Assembly (NCBI GenBank): GCA_018296165.2
Contig: JACKQL020000043.1
Coordinates: 62,001-126,000, forward strand
Length of the DNA: 64,000 bases
From: Termitomyces sp. T153
Taxonomy: Eukaryota; Basidiomycota; Agaricomycetes; Agaricales; Lyophyllaceae
Reading direction: 5' to 3'
Each line of letters begins with the position of its first letter. Position 1 is the stretch's first letter. Both the position numbers and the translations under genes were made by a program. This document shows, piece after piece, positions 23,473 to 35,404 of this stretch. The notes under the pieces were generated by a model. That model saw only the letters and a program-made list of their open reading frames with translations, was not told where the DNA came from and made no database searches.

Positions 23473-24647
23473 TCAGCCTCTCCTGCACTCATTGATTATT
23501 TTATCAATAATATGGTAGTCATTCACTCTGTCTTCTGTGACAACTGGTCTAGGCCAGGCATATTCTTGGTCAGAGAACAAGGAGGAATTGCTAGGAATGT
23601 GTTGCTTCAAGAGACTGGCATGGAACCCTGGGAAGGTGTGTTTCTCATTGTTGGGGAGGTGCAATGTGTACTCAGAGTATTCTGGAAAGGTGGCAACCAC
23701 TTCATGTGGACCATCATTCCTTGGCATAAATTTTGCAGTGTGCTTCTTTTCCTTCTGCTTATACTCTCTACATTGACGCTTGGTCACAAGCATTATGAAG
23801 TTGTCAACCTTGTAAACCTCCTCCTCTGCCCTCCACTTGTTTGCATAATATGCTTGTCAGACTTTGGCAGCCAGGAAGTTGTCCTGTGCTTCCTGTACAT
23901 CTTTTTGTAGTCAAACAATGATATCATGTGCAGTTTTCTTCTCTTTTGAGACTCTGGTCAGGAGAGGTGCTAGCAAAGAAATGATCCATGGGGAGCATCC
24001 TGTCTTGAGCTGACACAGGGAGAAACCTGTTGAAGAATTGACTGTGTTCATGATAGCAAGTTGCATGCAAGGCAACATGGGTGAGCCACCCCTGATTGTC
24101 CCAGTCACCAAGGTAATGTATGGCCTGGACTATTGTCTTGCCAGTGCATTTTCTGCTGCCATTATCCTTGGGGTGGTATGAGGTGGACATTTTCAGTTTC
24201 ACTCCTGTCAATTTGTGGAGCTCCTTCCACACCTTGACAATAAGAAGCTTGTCTCTGTCAGATATGATCTGAGTTATGAGGCAATTGTCACAGTACTACT
24301 CATTGTACAGCACCACAGCAATTGGGCTGCTGAGTCTTTGGAGTGTGTGCAAACCAATCATATCTCCATGCCTAGTAAGTCTGTCATTGTCATAATCATG
24401 TCCTTGCCTTCTTTTTTCACAGTGGGCCAATGAAATTGATTCTTACAATAGAGAATTAGTCATCTGGGACTGGTAATGGGTGCAGAAGGCCTGTCAGCTT
24501 GGTTGTCTGGTCTTTGTTCCTCTGGCATGGGATGCACAAGGGTATATATGCTTTCTCTAAGTCATGTCTCATGTGCAGCCAATAGTAAGAGTCCTGCAAA
24601 GCAGCATAACTCCTTTCAAAACTGAAATGTCTAAGAGTGTTGTGCAC
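23473..24647 (-). pseudogene. Gypsy integrase, decayed
   Basis: The zinc-binding region carries H...H and CIPCQRN at 24647-24456. The core shows LTGVKLKMSTSYHPKDNGS, but the usual catalytic Glu region after the Gly-Ser reads RKCTGKT, so the third acidic residue seems lost. The C-terminal part (FMPRNDGPHEVVATFPEYS; RVNDYHIIDKIINECRRG) resembles the start of a chromodomain and is cut by the LTR fragment. Integrase would insert the cDNA into the genome. Confidence 0.65.
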
Positions 24648-25129
24648 CAGATGATAGAGCAGTTTGCATATACAAGTGCTGCTGGGGATGAGTAGATGCT
24701 TTCCAAGGTATATCAGGCCTTTGTCTAGTTTGGCACCAACTATGCTTTCTTTGATGATACTGTCTCAAACTTGTTACACAAATGGGTTGTCCTCATATTC
24801 TGCAACAATCTCTCTGAGCAGGTCCTTGTCTGACTCAATTTGGGGGGCTCCAACTGCCAGCAACCCTGATCTTGGAGGTGACTAGTGTAAATAAGCACAC
24901 ATGCTGCTAGACCAGTATCTAGCTCTACCACCAGCATCCCTGGATAATGAGTTGGCTGCAGAGTTGTGCTCCCAGCAAACATATACAATGTCAAAATCAA
25001 AATCAGCCAGGAATATAGCCCAGCAAGACTGGCACTGTAACATCTGCTTTTGTGATCAAAAATACTTAAGTGTGGTAGTCCATGTAGACCTCAAATTTGG
25101 CTCCAAGAAAGCTAGTATGCCACTTTTTT

Positions 25130-25890
25130 AAAGCCTTGACAATAGCTAAGAGTTCCTTCTTGTGGGTGGGGTAGTTTTGTTATGCCATGTTCAGCTGATG
25201 CAAATCATATGCCACTGGGTGTGCAGACTCCCAAGTCTTGCCAAAACTCAGTATGGTGCTCATCCTGTGGTCACTGGCATCAGTAGTGACAAAAATCTTC
25301 TTTGATGGATCCTCATAATCAATCACTATCAATGTCTCCAGATCTGTTACTATGTAGCATATGGCATTGAAGGCTTCCTGCTGCTTATGCATCCAAGTAG
25401 GAAAATTTTTGTTGCATTCCTTCTTTGTGAGCAGTGTGAGCATGCTTGTGTGTTCTGCCAGCACTGGAATGAAAGGAGAGAGATATTGTGCAAGACCAAG
25501 AAAACCCCTGATATTAGTGGTGGTAGTGAGTATGGGCCACTCAGCAATCTTGTTTACTTTGCAAAGATCAGGTTGAATGCCATCTTGCAAGATAATATGT
25601 CCCAAGAAATGCAGCTCAGCGACAAACAAGACTGATTTCTGTATGTTGCAGAAGAGGTTTGCTTTCTGAAGTGCCTCTATGACCTTTCTAAAGTTTTCTT
25701 GGTGTTCCTCCATAGTGTTGGACCAAATTATTATATCATTGAGATAGATGTGGCACACAGTCCTAAGGAGTTCTTGTAAGGCATTGGTCATTCATTGTTG
25801 GTGAATAGAAGGTGTGTTACACCCTCCCATAGGCATCACCACCCATTTGTATAGGCCCCAGAGGGTATGAATGGCAGTGAAATGAATGTT
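25130..25890 (-). pseudogene. Gypsy reverse transcriptase palm and RNase H, 3' portion
   Basis: Begins NIHFTAIHTLWGLYKWVVMP, then after a stop CHIYLNDIIIWSNTMEEHQ, where YLND stands in for YLDD (one catalytic Asp is Asn). LHFLGHIILQDGIQPD and GFLGLAQYLSPFI follow, then the RNase H start (KIFVTTDASDHRMSTIL). The upstream half of the enzyme lies beyond the nested insertion. Confidence 0.75.
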
Positions 25891-25895
25891 GTCAG

Positions 25896-28032
25896 TATTA
25901 TGACCCCTCCCCAGACCTCCAGACCTTCTTCCTGCACATCCCAAATGCCTGGACTGCCTGCCAGCACTCCCTTGACTTGCCCTGACCCTTGTTCACTCAT
26001 AGCACCTGCCCCAGCTAACTCCAACACTTCTCCAGCAAACCCCAATGGCCCCCTGGCAAACACTGCCACTCCCCTGTTCCCTTCCAAGCCTCCAGATATC
26101 TCCAATGCTCCCCAGGAACTTTGGCACACATTGCAGACCCACTCCAATGTGTCACTGTGGCCTGCTCAATCAGAGCCAACACCTGCTAGACCCATGTGGC
26201 CCTAACAATTACCATCAGACCTGCAACCCCCAGAGGAGTCCAGTAGCTAGTATATAAGCCATAGAGTAATATCTACTATAGTAGTCTTGATATTACCTGC
26301 CATTACTTATCTGTTTATGTCTTATGTTGATAAGACCCAATTGTTTCTGAGCACTGTTTTTGGCATTTCTGACTAGACAACAGCTGACTATATTGCACAT
26401 AACTATGCACAAGTCATGACACTTATTATGTGGGGTCTAGCCCCAAGGTCTGGAACAATGTAGTCTTTGCACAAGATTTTAGCGACCACAAGTCTTCTGG
26501 GTCATGAGCCTCATCATGTGGAGTCTGGCCCTTGGGTCTAGAACAATAAAGCCAAGACCTTTATTAGCAACAATCACTAATGACCTCATTTAGCAACAAC
26601 ACTGCCTCCTCTCCAAGAAGGATATATTGAAAGCCATGTGATTTCTTACTTATCATTTTTCCTGTCTGGCTTACAAACATACTTGAATGGCATTTACACT
26701 TCAGGTATTGATGTCAGGAATGCTCTTTTCTTGTGATTGACAATTTTTATGCATTATATTGACATCACATACATATACTTGGTTACCATACTGACATCCA
26801 GTATGTATTGTAGACACTTTGGCAAATGCCATTGCTAGCAGCAACTAATATTTCCTTTCTAAATACTATACTTATGAATACTATAAATACTGCCTGTACA
26901 TAGTATATAGAGACAAAAAACAACCAACAGAGTATCATTTCCCTCATTAGCTCTCAGCTTACCAGCTCCAGATTTCTTATTGCTCTCTCTCATCATTGCC
27001 AATAACTTAGCAACAAGTCTTGATGACTTTGTACTTGATTTAGCATGGGCACCAACTGCAGGTGTCCTTAGTGTTATTACAACTTAGTGACACTAGCAGC
27101 TATGGCTAGCAACTAGTTTGTGTTTGTCCCTCAGTTCACATGAACTTCATTCCTTCCATGTTTCCCACAACCCCTTTCTATTGCTTGGTCCCCCTTTTTC
27201 TTAGCAATCCTTTTGTCTCTGCATTTCTTCTTCTATTATCCAGCAACCTTCTGTTACTGTCTAGTGAGTTAGGCTAGCAATAGCAACACTCTTCACTTCA
27301 CTCTTCATCCCCTTTTCACCAATTAGCTCTTGTTTTCTGAGATAGTTACTAACTCACCTCTATTAACTTCTTATTGCCAGCTACTGTATCTAGTTGCCAG
27401 TGTTTAGGTCTTCCATTTGGTTTCCTGCATGGCAGCTAGGCAGCATAAGAGCACATCAGTGTTTGTTATGTTTCCTGGCTTTGTCTCTGTCTCTATCTCT
27501 AGTCTTGTCTCTCTCTCTCAATTACATTTTGTTCTCATCTCTGTCTTGCCTCAATTCCATCTTGTCTGGTCTGCCTCTGTTTCCTTTCATGTGTGCCTTA
27601 CTTCCTTTCAACTCTAACTCCATTCCAATTTCCATTCATATCTCTATTCACACATTTACAACTCCATACATTTATATCTAACTCTAGACTTGTCCTACAA
27701 TCAGCCCCATAACCCATCAACCATACTTGATTGCCTATCAAACCTCTGGTCCTGCTCCCATTGCTTGCATGACCCCCAATTGCCCCACACACTCAATACT
27801 TGCCTCTGGACTTGTACCTGACACACCCTCAAGCCCAGCCCTTGTTGTACCTTGTCTTAGACTTCCCTAGACCACTCCAGACTTGCTAGGACCCCTTCCC
27901 TTAGCTTGTCCTCACAAGTATCTAACATCCAGATCCCCCCTAGAGTGCTAGGTTATAAGTGCAAGATGTCACATCTGCCTAGTAAGGATTTGCCCAGTTA
28001 AGCTGAGCCCACATGGTCAGTGGAACCTGACA
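25896..28032 (+). mobile_element. Nested LTR-like insertion in RT, 2137 bp, TSD GTCAG
   Basis: The RT sequence is cut between VHPD and NIHFTAI. The inserted DNA is bounded by GTCAG at 25891-25895 and GTCAG at 28033-28037, a perfect 5-bp target duplication as made by LTR elements. It starts TATTATGACCCCTCC (perhaps TGTTGTGACC before G-to-A change) and ends CCTGACA. It holds no pol genes. A CTATAAATAC box near 26880 followed by AGTATATAGAGACAAAAAAC looks like a promoter, so a long solo LTR is the simplest reading. A non-autonomous LTR element is the alternative. Confidence 0.6.
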
Positions 28033-28473
28033 GTCAGGGTGTACTTGCACTTGGAAAAAGGCATCTGTCATGTTGATCTTCCCAAAGATCTTCCCCTTCC
28101 CACAGTCTGCAAGGATGTCATCAACTCTAGGAAGTGGAAAACTGTTGCAAACAGTGTTCTGGTTGAGTAGTTGGTAATTCACCCATCATGGAGGAACTGT
28201 GAGATTGGGGACACTGTCTTGATGTTTGGGAATGCAGAAGGAGGGGGAGGCAAATTCTGACATAGAAGAATGTAGGCAACCCACTGCTAAATGCTCTTCC
28301 AGCAGCTTTTTCCATGACTCATGAAACCTCTTAAGCACCAAATATCCATGTGAATTCACTACCTTGGATAGGTCCTTCAGTTTAATGTGATGGTATGTGG
28401 TTTGGAATGTCCTCCATAGTTTTTGGGAGCTCCATGGGGAAGTGGTCAGCATAAGTCTGCTTTTCTTCAGCAT
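27979..28473 (-). pseudogene. Gypsy reverse transcriptase, N-terminal portion
   Basis: SPSFCIPKHQDSVPNLTVPP, then NYQLLNQNTVCNSFPLPRVD, DDILADCGKGKIFGKINMTD and AFFQVQVHPD are the standard fingers and first palm motif of a Gypsy RT. A frame break separates the two pieces near 28186. It ends at the nested insertion. Confidence 0.75.
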
Positions 28474-28720
28474 CTTTCTTGGCTAACAGCTCTTCTAGCA
28501 AAATGTGCTTAACCCATTCTCTGATCAAGGCCATAATTGGCTCAGCAGAGCATGATCCTCATGATGAAATGGTGTGGCACCTGCAGCACAATTTTTCCCA
28601 TGCAATGCTCTGGTGTGGACACACTTACAAGCTGTGGGTGGAGAGACTGGAACAGGAGTTGTGGGAGGGAAAGGATTCACAATATTGTATCCCATACATT
28701 TGTTGATTACAGTGCAGGCC

Positions 28721-30003
28721 TCAAATTCTAACACCAAACTCTTGGCAGACAAGAATGGGATTCCAAAAATTAAAGATACAGGGAGACCAACATTTTACTT
28801 TTGCCTTAAAGACCCTCAATTTCCATGCCCCACTTCCCACTGTTGCCTCCAGTTGAACATACTCAGTACATGTTAACCAGGACTGCATCAATGATGTTAA
28901 ATTATCTTTGTGTTTTGCCAGCAAGAATCTTTGCAAGCTGAGTTTTGAGACAAGATCCACACTAATCACTATGGAGGGGCATCCATTATCTGGGATTGCA
29001 TGCACAGATAAGAGAAAAGAAGCAATGACAGGTCCTGTCATCTCCAACATCACTGTTATGTGTGGTGCCAACAAAGGGGGGTTTAAAGAAGAAGACTCAA
29101 TGGCATATGTATAGGAATTATCTGTGTCTTTGTCTCTGATCTCATCCTCACTTGTGGGTTTCACATATGCAAGTCCCACAATGCTTTTAGGTTTGGCAGC
29201 AATGGCCATGGCCAGGGTTAGGGGTTTAGTGGTCTTGGGGTTTGGCCACAAGTTCAAGACCTTCATGGGACACACTTTTTGATTTCTGGGATGGCCACAA
29301 TAGAATGTGCAGCAGTGTGTGCATCCTTGATGTTTGGCAAGTAGTCTTTTCTCTTTCTCTGTGAGCTTGGCTAGTTTAATTTGCAGTGTGGTGGTTCCAG
29401 AGGTTGTTGATGAGGTGCTCAAAATCCAGGAAGGGGGTTTGGAAATCCTGTCTGCAAGTGGTTCTTGTTTGCCAGTTTGTTCATTACTTGTGTAACCTCC
29501 ACAATCCAATCCACCAATTCTCCAGCTGGTATCCTCTCATAGTCCACCTTTCTCCTGAGGTCTAGGTGCATGTGGAGTTCAAGGTGGGCCTTAAGGCAGG
29601 TCTCACTCAGGGTGTGTTCCAAACTGGTGTTCTTGAGATGAGTGTTCAAGTTCTGCAGTACCACCACCTAGTTGGCAAAAGACATGTTTCCCTGGTGTGA
29701 TTCCAGGATGGTGTTGTGGACCTTGCTTTGCCAGTGGCAGGGCAGGGCAAACTTCTGAAGCTTGCTGAGATACTGATCCAGGATCATGCAGTCAATTCTT
29801 GATTGGTTTGCATGATACCATATGACAAAATGGGGCTCAAGCATTACATCAGCTACAACAGAGACTATCTCCAAGTCCTTCTTTCCTGAATGTTTCTGGT
29901 ATTGACAACAGGCAATTGTCCACTGTTGGAAGACATGATTGTCCATGTGACCCTCCATGAGCATCAGGCACTCTCTGAGCTTGGTGATCCTGACCTCAGC
30001 CAA
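28721..30003 (-). pseudogene. Gypsy gag and protease region
   Basis: The gag part (30003-29419, two frames) is helical and has no stop-free link to the next frame. The following frame (29509-28721) carries CTHCCTFYCGHPRNQKVC, a damaged zinc knuckle, and AIPDNGCPSIVISVDLV, a retropepsin-like site in which the usual D-S/T-G reads DNG. RNA packaging and polyprotein cleavage are the family roles. Confidence 0.6.
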
Positions 30004-30420
30004 GGGTTGTCAGTTGTCAATGTCTGGATTGAATGCAAGTGTGGCTGACATATTTTTCTGATTAGTGGTAATGTTGATTAGCAATAGGCACCAATGGGTC
30101 TGATTGCAGGGCTGTTTTGATTGGAAGGGGTGAAATTGTCCTCAGATGATGATGACCCTGAGGCATTAAGGGACTCAGACAAGCTGGACAATGGTGAAGG
30201 CACAAGGATTGCCAATGTCTCAGCATCACTGGACATGGGGGATGGTTCTTCCTTTGGCATCCTGAAATTGGTCCAGAGAGTGCTGGAAGGTTGAGGGGTG
30301 GTTGGTAGGGTGCCTGGTAGTAGTGCAGGTGTTTTTGCTTGCACACCATCTGTCTAGTCAGCAGAGGTGTGGGCATTGATGGCAATTGGTGGTTTGAAGA
30401 CAGGTTGAACAAATTTCACC

Positions 30421-30987
30421 AGTGTCAAAAAAAGTGACAGGCTGTGAGTAATGCAGCCTCACTACAATCCCAACAGACAAGACAAAATCAACTTCATTTG
30501 CAGTAGTTAGGAGAAGTAATTAATTTAGTCTGTAAGTAGAGGCTCACCTTTGTTTGTGGTAGTTAGGATAAGGCAAACAAAGGTGAGAATCAGAAACTTT
30601 TGTGGTGGCAGTCACATGTGTTTCTACAGAGGTAAATGTGTGATGCAGCTGTGAGGTCAGAATGTTGTAAGTTGTTCCAGCAAGCTTACAACTTCTTCCC
30701 TTTGATTCACACCACATCTTGTCAAACAATTAGATATTCATCATGTCTAATCTTGAATATCAAACAAACACTCCTTGAAAAATATTCTAATTACCTTATT
30801 AATTCTTATTCAATCTTATCTCACAGGCTGCTGAAATACCATCGTCAATCGATTCATGATACTCCTTTTATGGCTTGGGCAGAAACATACAAAGAGAATG
30901 ATGAATCTGATTTAATTTTTCTTATCAAATTCCTAAAATCTATTGGCTCAAAATATCGTTCCCTGCACTGTGTTTCAACGCGCAGAT
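30421..30987. other. Right edge of the transposon nest
   Basis: CpG-poor up to about 30830, then normal composition. No LTR matching 21304 or 23450 is found here, so the Gypsy 5' end is either missing or belongs to a different LTR family. No gene is seen. Confidence 0.4.
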
Positions 30988-33647
30988 TCATCCTCTTATC
31001 GCCTTAAAAGGACAAAAGCACCACAAGCTAAGATTGATGATTTTCCATGCAGTAACACTTGTCAAACATTCTGTCAGTTCAATTAACCTCCCAAGAGAAT
31101 GATGAGGCCGTGTAGCATGTCCTAGCGCCCGCTGATTAAGAATGCAGACCTTAACTCCCTGAGCTCTATCCTTTTGATTGGCGTTGTTTATAGAATCGGG
31201 GCCTATGGTGGTACCAAGCAGCCGTTCAGCAGTTTCAAGAGCTACATTGGATTCAGATTCAGGATTAGCTGATATCTGCTTTGTCAAGAAATCGGTCAAA
31301 AATTTGATGTGATAATCGGAGAAAGGGCATGGCTTCTGTGGAATTTCCTCTCGCTCCCAGTCAATAATAACACGAAGAAGTGCAGCCAGAAGAGCTTGAG
31401 GACCTTGACGAAGATGCAAGTTTCCTGGAAAGATTATACTGAATAATTTTTGAACATCGCGTGGTTCCATCTTCTTGGGTGCAAAGTCCTCGCACCGAAT
31501 GATGAGCTCAAGTAGTGTAGTAACGTTGGCCCCGTGATAAATGTCATCTAAAAGAAATCCAATTGTGGTGAATGGTCCCAGGTATCTCACGAGAAGTGGA
31601 CGCATATTTAGATTATAGTCAGTAGGTTCTTTGAGAAACTGAAGGCTAGAACCCTTCGGAGTCGTAAATACTTGTGTTTGGCTTTTTTCCAACAGGCTGA
31701 AGAGAAGATACAGAGGCTGGAGCTCTCGGCAGAGAAGTTTATATTTCCTCCGGATCTCTGATTGTTGCTGTTGAATTGGAAACCAAGTCAGGAGAGCGCC
31801 GAGATTGTCGTTGTCTTGTTCTATGTCTGAGAGTTTGGGATAAACACCAACGCCCCTCAAGAATGCTAGCAGCTGATAAGGATAGAGATAAACTGTTTCT
31901 TGCGAGAAGACGTCACTTGTGAGCTTCAAGGAGTAAAGTACCTTCGGGAGTGATCCATGCCAGAATAAAAGGTCCCAGTATTTGGATATCTCTAATTGTT
32001 CTGCACGGTTTTTTGTCAAATGAATAAATTTCCTCCAATCATTCAAGTCTTTCCAATTGGATTGCACCACACTCAAGTGTCGCCGTAATTCGTCTGCGAC
32101 TAGGCTAGCCGAATCAAGTTCTCGGGTTTCGGATTGCATAAGAAGCAACTTTGCCTCCACCCTACGACAATCATCATCAATGTCCTTCAAAGCTTTATCG
32201 GCGTTTTGAGCTAGCTCGACAATATTGTCAGGGATGTGTCTTCCAGTAGGCTGTCCCTTGTCGGAAAATCTCCAGATCATGTACTGGCGGTTCAAGAGAC
32301 CGAGCGCACAGATGCCCGAGGATACAGGCAAGTCATCCTGGTTTTCAATATACTTGAAGAGCTGGTTGATAGTTTTCGTTCGAGGCTCATATCTAAGAGG
32401 CTCCGCCATTTCGAACTGAGTAATGGACGAGAGCGCTTCAATGCAGACCAGAGCTCGTCGTTCCCTGGTTGTATAGTCCACGTGTGTGACTTTGGAAGAA
32501 GTGGCCAGCAAGGCGGTGATATGATTTTGCAGATAGGAAGATAGCGGTTCATTATATATGGCTCCCCATGTCAGACAACCATCCAGGGAGCTTAAGAAGT
32601 TTGGTATGCACTCGACAAAAGATTGTGGGTCTGGGTGAATTGGAAGCATCTCGCATGCCCACTGAAGCGCTTGTACATCCAACTTGATAGAGTCCGCAGG
32701 GGAACGAGGATAGAGGGCACACTGCTGACGAGCTTTTGTAAGGCTTGCGCTTGCACGTATGATGCGCCCTTCACTGTTTAAACAGTGAGTGGCAAGACGT
32801 CACCGAGCCTCTGCCAAAGACCCCACAACAGAAAAGAAAGTGGGGTTTCATAGGATGCAGCTCGATCAATGAGAGGTGCAAGTGTTGCAAGAATGTAGAG
32901 AATGAAGCTGAATGAGGATCCCACAGCCACAGTAGCGAAAACATGGGGGCTGGTACGAGTTAAAAAGACCCACAGGCCGGCAAAGAACAGGAACAGCGAA
33001 AGATGGAGTAAGGTTGGGACTTGTTGAGCAACCGTAGTCATGTACCATTTTTCAGTACCTTTGAATAGATATGTCCTGATTCTTGCACATTCCAATGGCT
33101 TTTTGTGTTGTTGTATCCTCTGCAAGTACTCTCGCGCCGACTTCTGAACGAAGGTGACGCACAAGACAACAGCGAGGTTGCAGGAAAGGCAAAGGAACCA
33201 GAGAATATTGACAACAACAGCTGATTTAGAGGGCACAAATGGTGGCATGGACAGTGAGACGGTAGGAGTAGGATTTGGTGTTTGCGCGGCGAGAATTTGT
33301 GTGAGAAGATTGTTGGTGATATCACGAGGATCTTGCTTGAGGAGTTTATAGCTTTCCATAATAAATGCTGTCACCGTGGCTGAAAAAAGACCTGCCTAGG
33401 AAAAATCAGACTGGAGACGGTGGCACAGAAGCAGAAAGACTTCACAAAGATGAGCGCGCTATCCATATCAGCTTTCCAAATTTCCGTCATCTCGGAATCG
33501 ATGCTCTTTGCTTCAGAATTGTAGTTGTACCATAGATTATCGGCCCGTTCATCGTAGCTTCGAGTATGTTTCCTAGCTAATGTCAACAACGGACGTTGAG
33601 CTTCATATCGACCTACTCAGATGAACGAATGACGAACCTTGTACCAT
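30988..33647 (-). CDS. DUF6535 multi-pass membrane protein
   Basis: On the minus strand the N-terminal domain reads YDERADNLWYNYNSEAKSID, then WKADMDSALIF joined across a GT-AG intron (33434-33386 or so) to AGLFSATVTAFIMESYKLL, the hallmark of the Agaricomycete DUF6535 family. Hydrophobic segments follow (VVVNILWFLCLSCNLAVVLC, LLHLSLFLFFAGLWVFL, SFSFILYILATLAPL), so it is an integral membrane protein with a long soluble C-terminal part (32700-30988). Function unknown for the family. A one-base frame problem lies near 32770-32790 at an 18-bp palindrome; I could not find a normal intron there. The proposed start (33647, MVQ plus intron) is tentative. The patatin-like gene is divergent from it. 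Confidence 0.7.
32771..32788. repeat. Perfect 18-bp palindrome
   Basis: TCACTGTTTAAACAGTGA equals its own reverse complement. It lies exactly where the DUF6535 reading frame changes, so it could mark an insertion or deletion scar, or a site prone to hairpin slippage. Confidence 0.7.
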
Positions 33648-34157
33648 GTCAGGTCTCTTGAGCTGAAGAATCAGAAGAGGTCTCTTAGACGTAGATATCA
33701 AGGAGCTTACTGCTGAGAAAAGAGATGTATTTTGCAACATGCTCAGACTCCGATTTTAGCTCGACATATGGAAAAATATCACTTAGGTCAACCATCAAGT
33801 GATCAACCCATCTCGCACATAGTACGCGTGGACAGAAGTATAGGACATCGCCACAGAAGAAGCTAGCCTTACTACAGCATCTGAATTCGAACATGAATGA
33901 GGCTCGGAGTTTCCGTCAACACCAAGGGATAGCATTAGCTGCTATATCAGGTCAACTGCACACATTGGGGCTATCTCGCTGCGACAAGCACGGGTATGTT
34001 GTAGCAGAGCTTCTGAGAAGGTGTATTTGGATGAACGAAATGATGAACAAAACTACACCAGTCCCAACAAAACTACACTGGTCCCAAATGGGAGTTGCCG
34101 GCTGCCGAACTATAGTATACTCGCCTAACCCACGAAAGATGCCGTCTTTGCCCATCT
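33648..34157. promoter_or_regulatory. Shared intergenic region of divergent genes
   Basis: About 510 bp between the DUF6535 start (minus) and the patatin-like start (plus). It must contain both promoters if the start calls are right. No specific element is identified. The proposed first exon of DUF6535 may extend into it. Confidence 0.35.
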
Positions 34158-35404
34158 ATGAACTATATTCAGCCCTCGAACGTCTCAGAAGACGATTTTG
34201 AACTGCAGGGGAGTCCAGGATTGCGATTGCTCTGCCTTGGTAAGCATAAAGAACTCCTATAATATCATAACTTCCTTTGCTGACACACTGGAAGATGGTG
34301 GTGGTATCCGTGGTCTATCCGAGCTTTTCATACTCAAAAGAGTCATGGAAGAAATCCAGCACAAGGAGAGTCTACCAGAAATGCCACGGCCATGCGACTA
34401 TTTTGATATGATTGGAGGCAGCAACACTGGCGGGTCTGTGGCCGTTTTGAATCTGGCTTGACTTACTAGCTGATAAAGAACATCACCTTCACTTTATTTT
34501 GACAGGTTATTTGCCATAATGCTGGGTCGACTACGCATGTCGGTGGAGCAGGCGATTGCCTCGTACAAATACCTTGCCGAACAAGTGTTTTTCGAGAGGA
34601 AGCGTTTCTCCTTCTGTCACAAATTCAGCGCCCGGAGGCTTGAGGCCGTAATGAAAGACATTGTGGTCGAACATGATGAGAGCCAAAATAAAGATGCGCT
34701 CATGCGGAGCGACGAATCGGCGCTCAGCGAATGCAAGGCGTGAGTTATCCTCTCCTCGACCCACTTCGCATATCCTCGCATGAAAAAGCCGAATCCACTC
34801 AAATAAACGGTGCAGATTTGTATGTGCGACGCCCCTACTCAATAAACAGTACCCTCGCCTCTTCCGCTCATATGATGTCCGTGCTGACCAAGACTTAAAT
34901 TGCACAATCTGGGAGGCTGCACGAGCGACTACCGCTATTCCTGCTTTCTTCAACAGTATTTTCATTGGTGACAGTGTCAAGGAAGAGTTCATCGATAGTG
35001 GGTTGGACTGCAACAATCCTGCTATGGAGGTTCTGGAAGAGGCGCGATATCTGTTCGGCAAGCGCCCGGTAGCATGCATCGTGAGCATTGGGGCAGGATC
35101 CTTTCGCTCCACATGCAATGCGACTGTACTTCAAAGCCTACTTCCTTCGAATTTGAGTCAGGTGCTTGAAAGATTATCGGCGGCCTCGGAGAAAGTGTCC
35201 CAGGAAATGTACAACGAGAAGGATGGTCCAAGAGAATACTTTCGCTTCAATATGACACCCAAGCTTCGAGAGAACTTGCTCTTCGAGTGGCAGAAGACTG
35301 GTGATGTGGAGTCAGATACTCTACGATATTTAAGAGAGGATGCCGTAAAGGCGAATATTGACAAGTTACGAGACATATTGAGGGCGAAAGTGTTGCTGCG
35401 ATGA
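34158..35404 (+). CDS. Patatin-like protein with Asn at the catalytic Ser
   Basis: Four exons (34158-34239, 34295-34433, 34506-34739, 34816-35404) give 347 aa in one frame. Patatins are lipid acyl hydrolases with a Ser-Asp dyad. The oxyanion loop is clear after splicing (LRLLCLDGGGIRGLSELFIL). The nucleophile motif, normally GTSTGG, reads GGSNTGG: codon AAC at 34423-34425 puts Asn where Ser is required. The Asp is kept in FIDSGLDCNNPA (codon at 34994), although the next Gly is Ser. Other family landmarks are LFAIMLGRLRMSVEQAI, KAFVCATP, RLFRSYDVRADQ, CTIWEAARATTAIPAFF and RPVACIVSIGAG. All introns are normal and the frame is intact, so it looks expressed but hydrolytically dead unless the neighbouring Ser substitutes. 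Such proteins often serve as domains of fungal NLR-like proteins; here the domain stands alone. Confidence 0.82.

Larger units (their letters stand above)
23451..30420 (-). mobile_element. Minus-strand Ty3/Gypsy element, decayed, with nested insert
   Basis: Reading on the minus strand: gag-like frames at 30003-29419, zinc-knuckle and protease region at 29509-28721, RT start at 28473-27979, RT fingers and palm resuming at 25890-25180, RNase H, integrase zinc-binding region (SYYWLHMRHDLEKAY, CIPCQRNKDQTTKL near 24560), integrase core at 24232-23924 and C-terminal region at 23793-23473. A 2137-bp insertion splits RT. Several frames are broken, and no 5' LTR is recognised at 30420-30830. Confidence 0.75.

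Noticed and set aside
25867..26205. Plus-strand Pro/Thr-rich open frame as a gene.
   Set aside because: It starts inside the interrupted Gypsy RT and crosses into the nested LTR-like insert. No signal peptide or domain is seen, so it is a chance frame.
30420..30830. 5' LTR of the minus-strand Gypsy element.
   Set aside because: No match to the LTR seen at 21304-21446 or 23297-23450 and no clear TG..CA boundary or target duplication.
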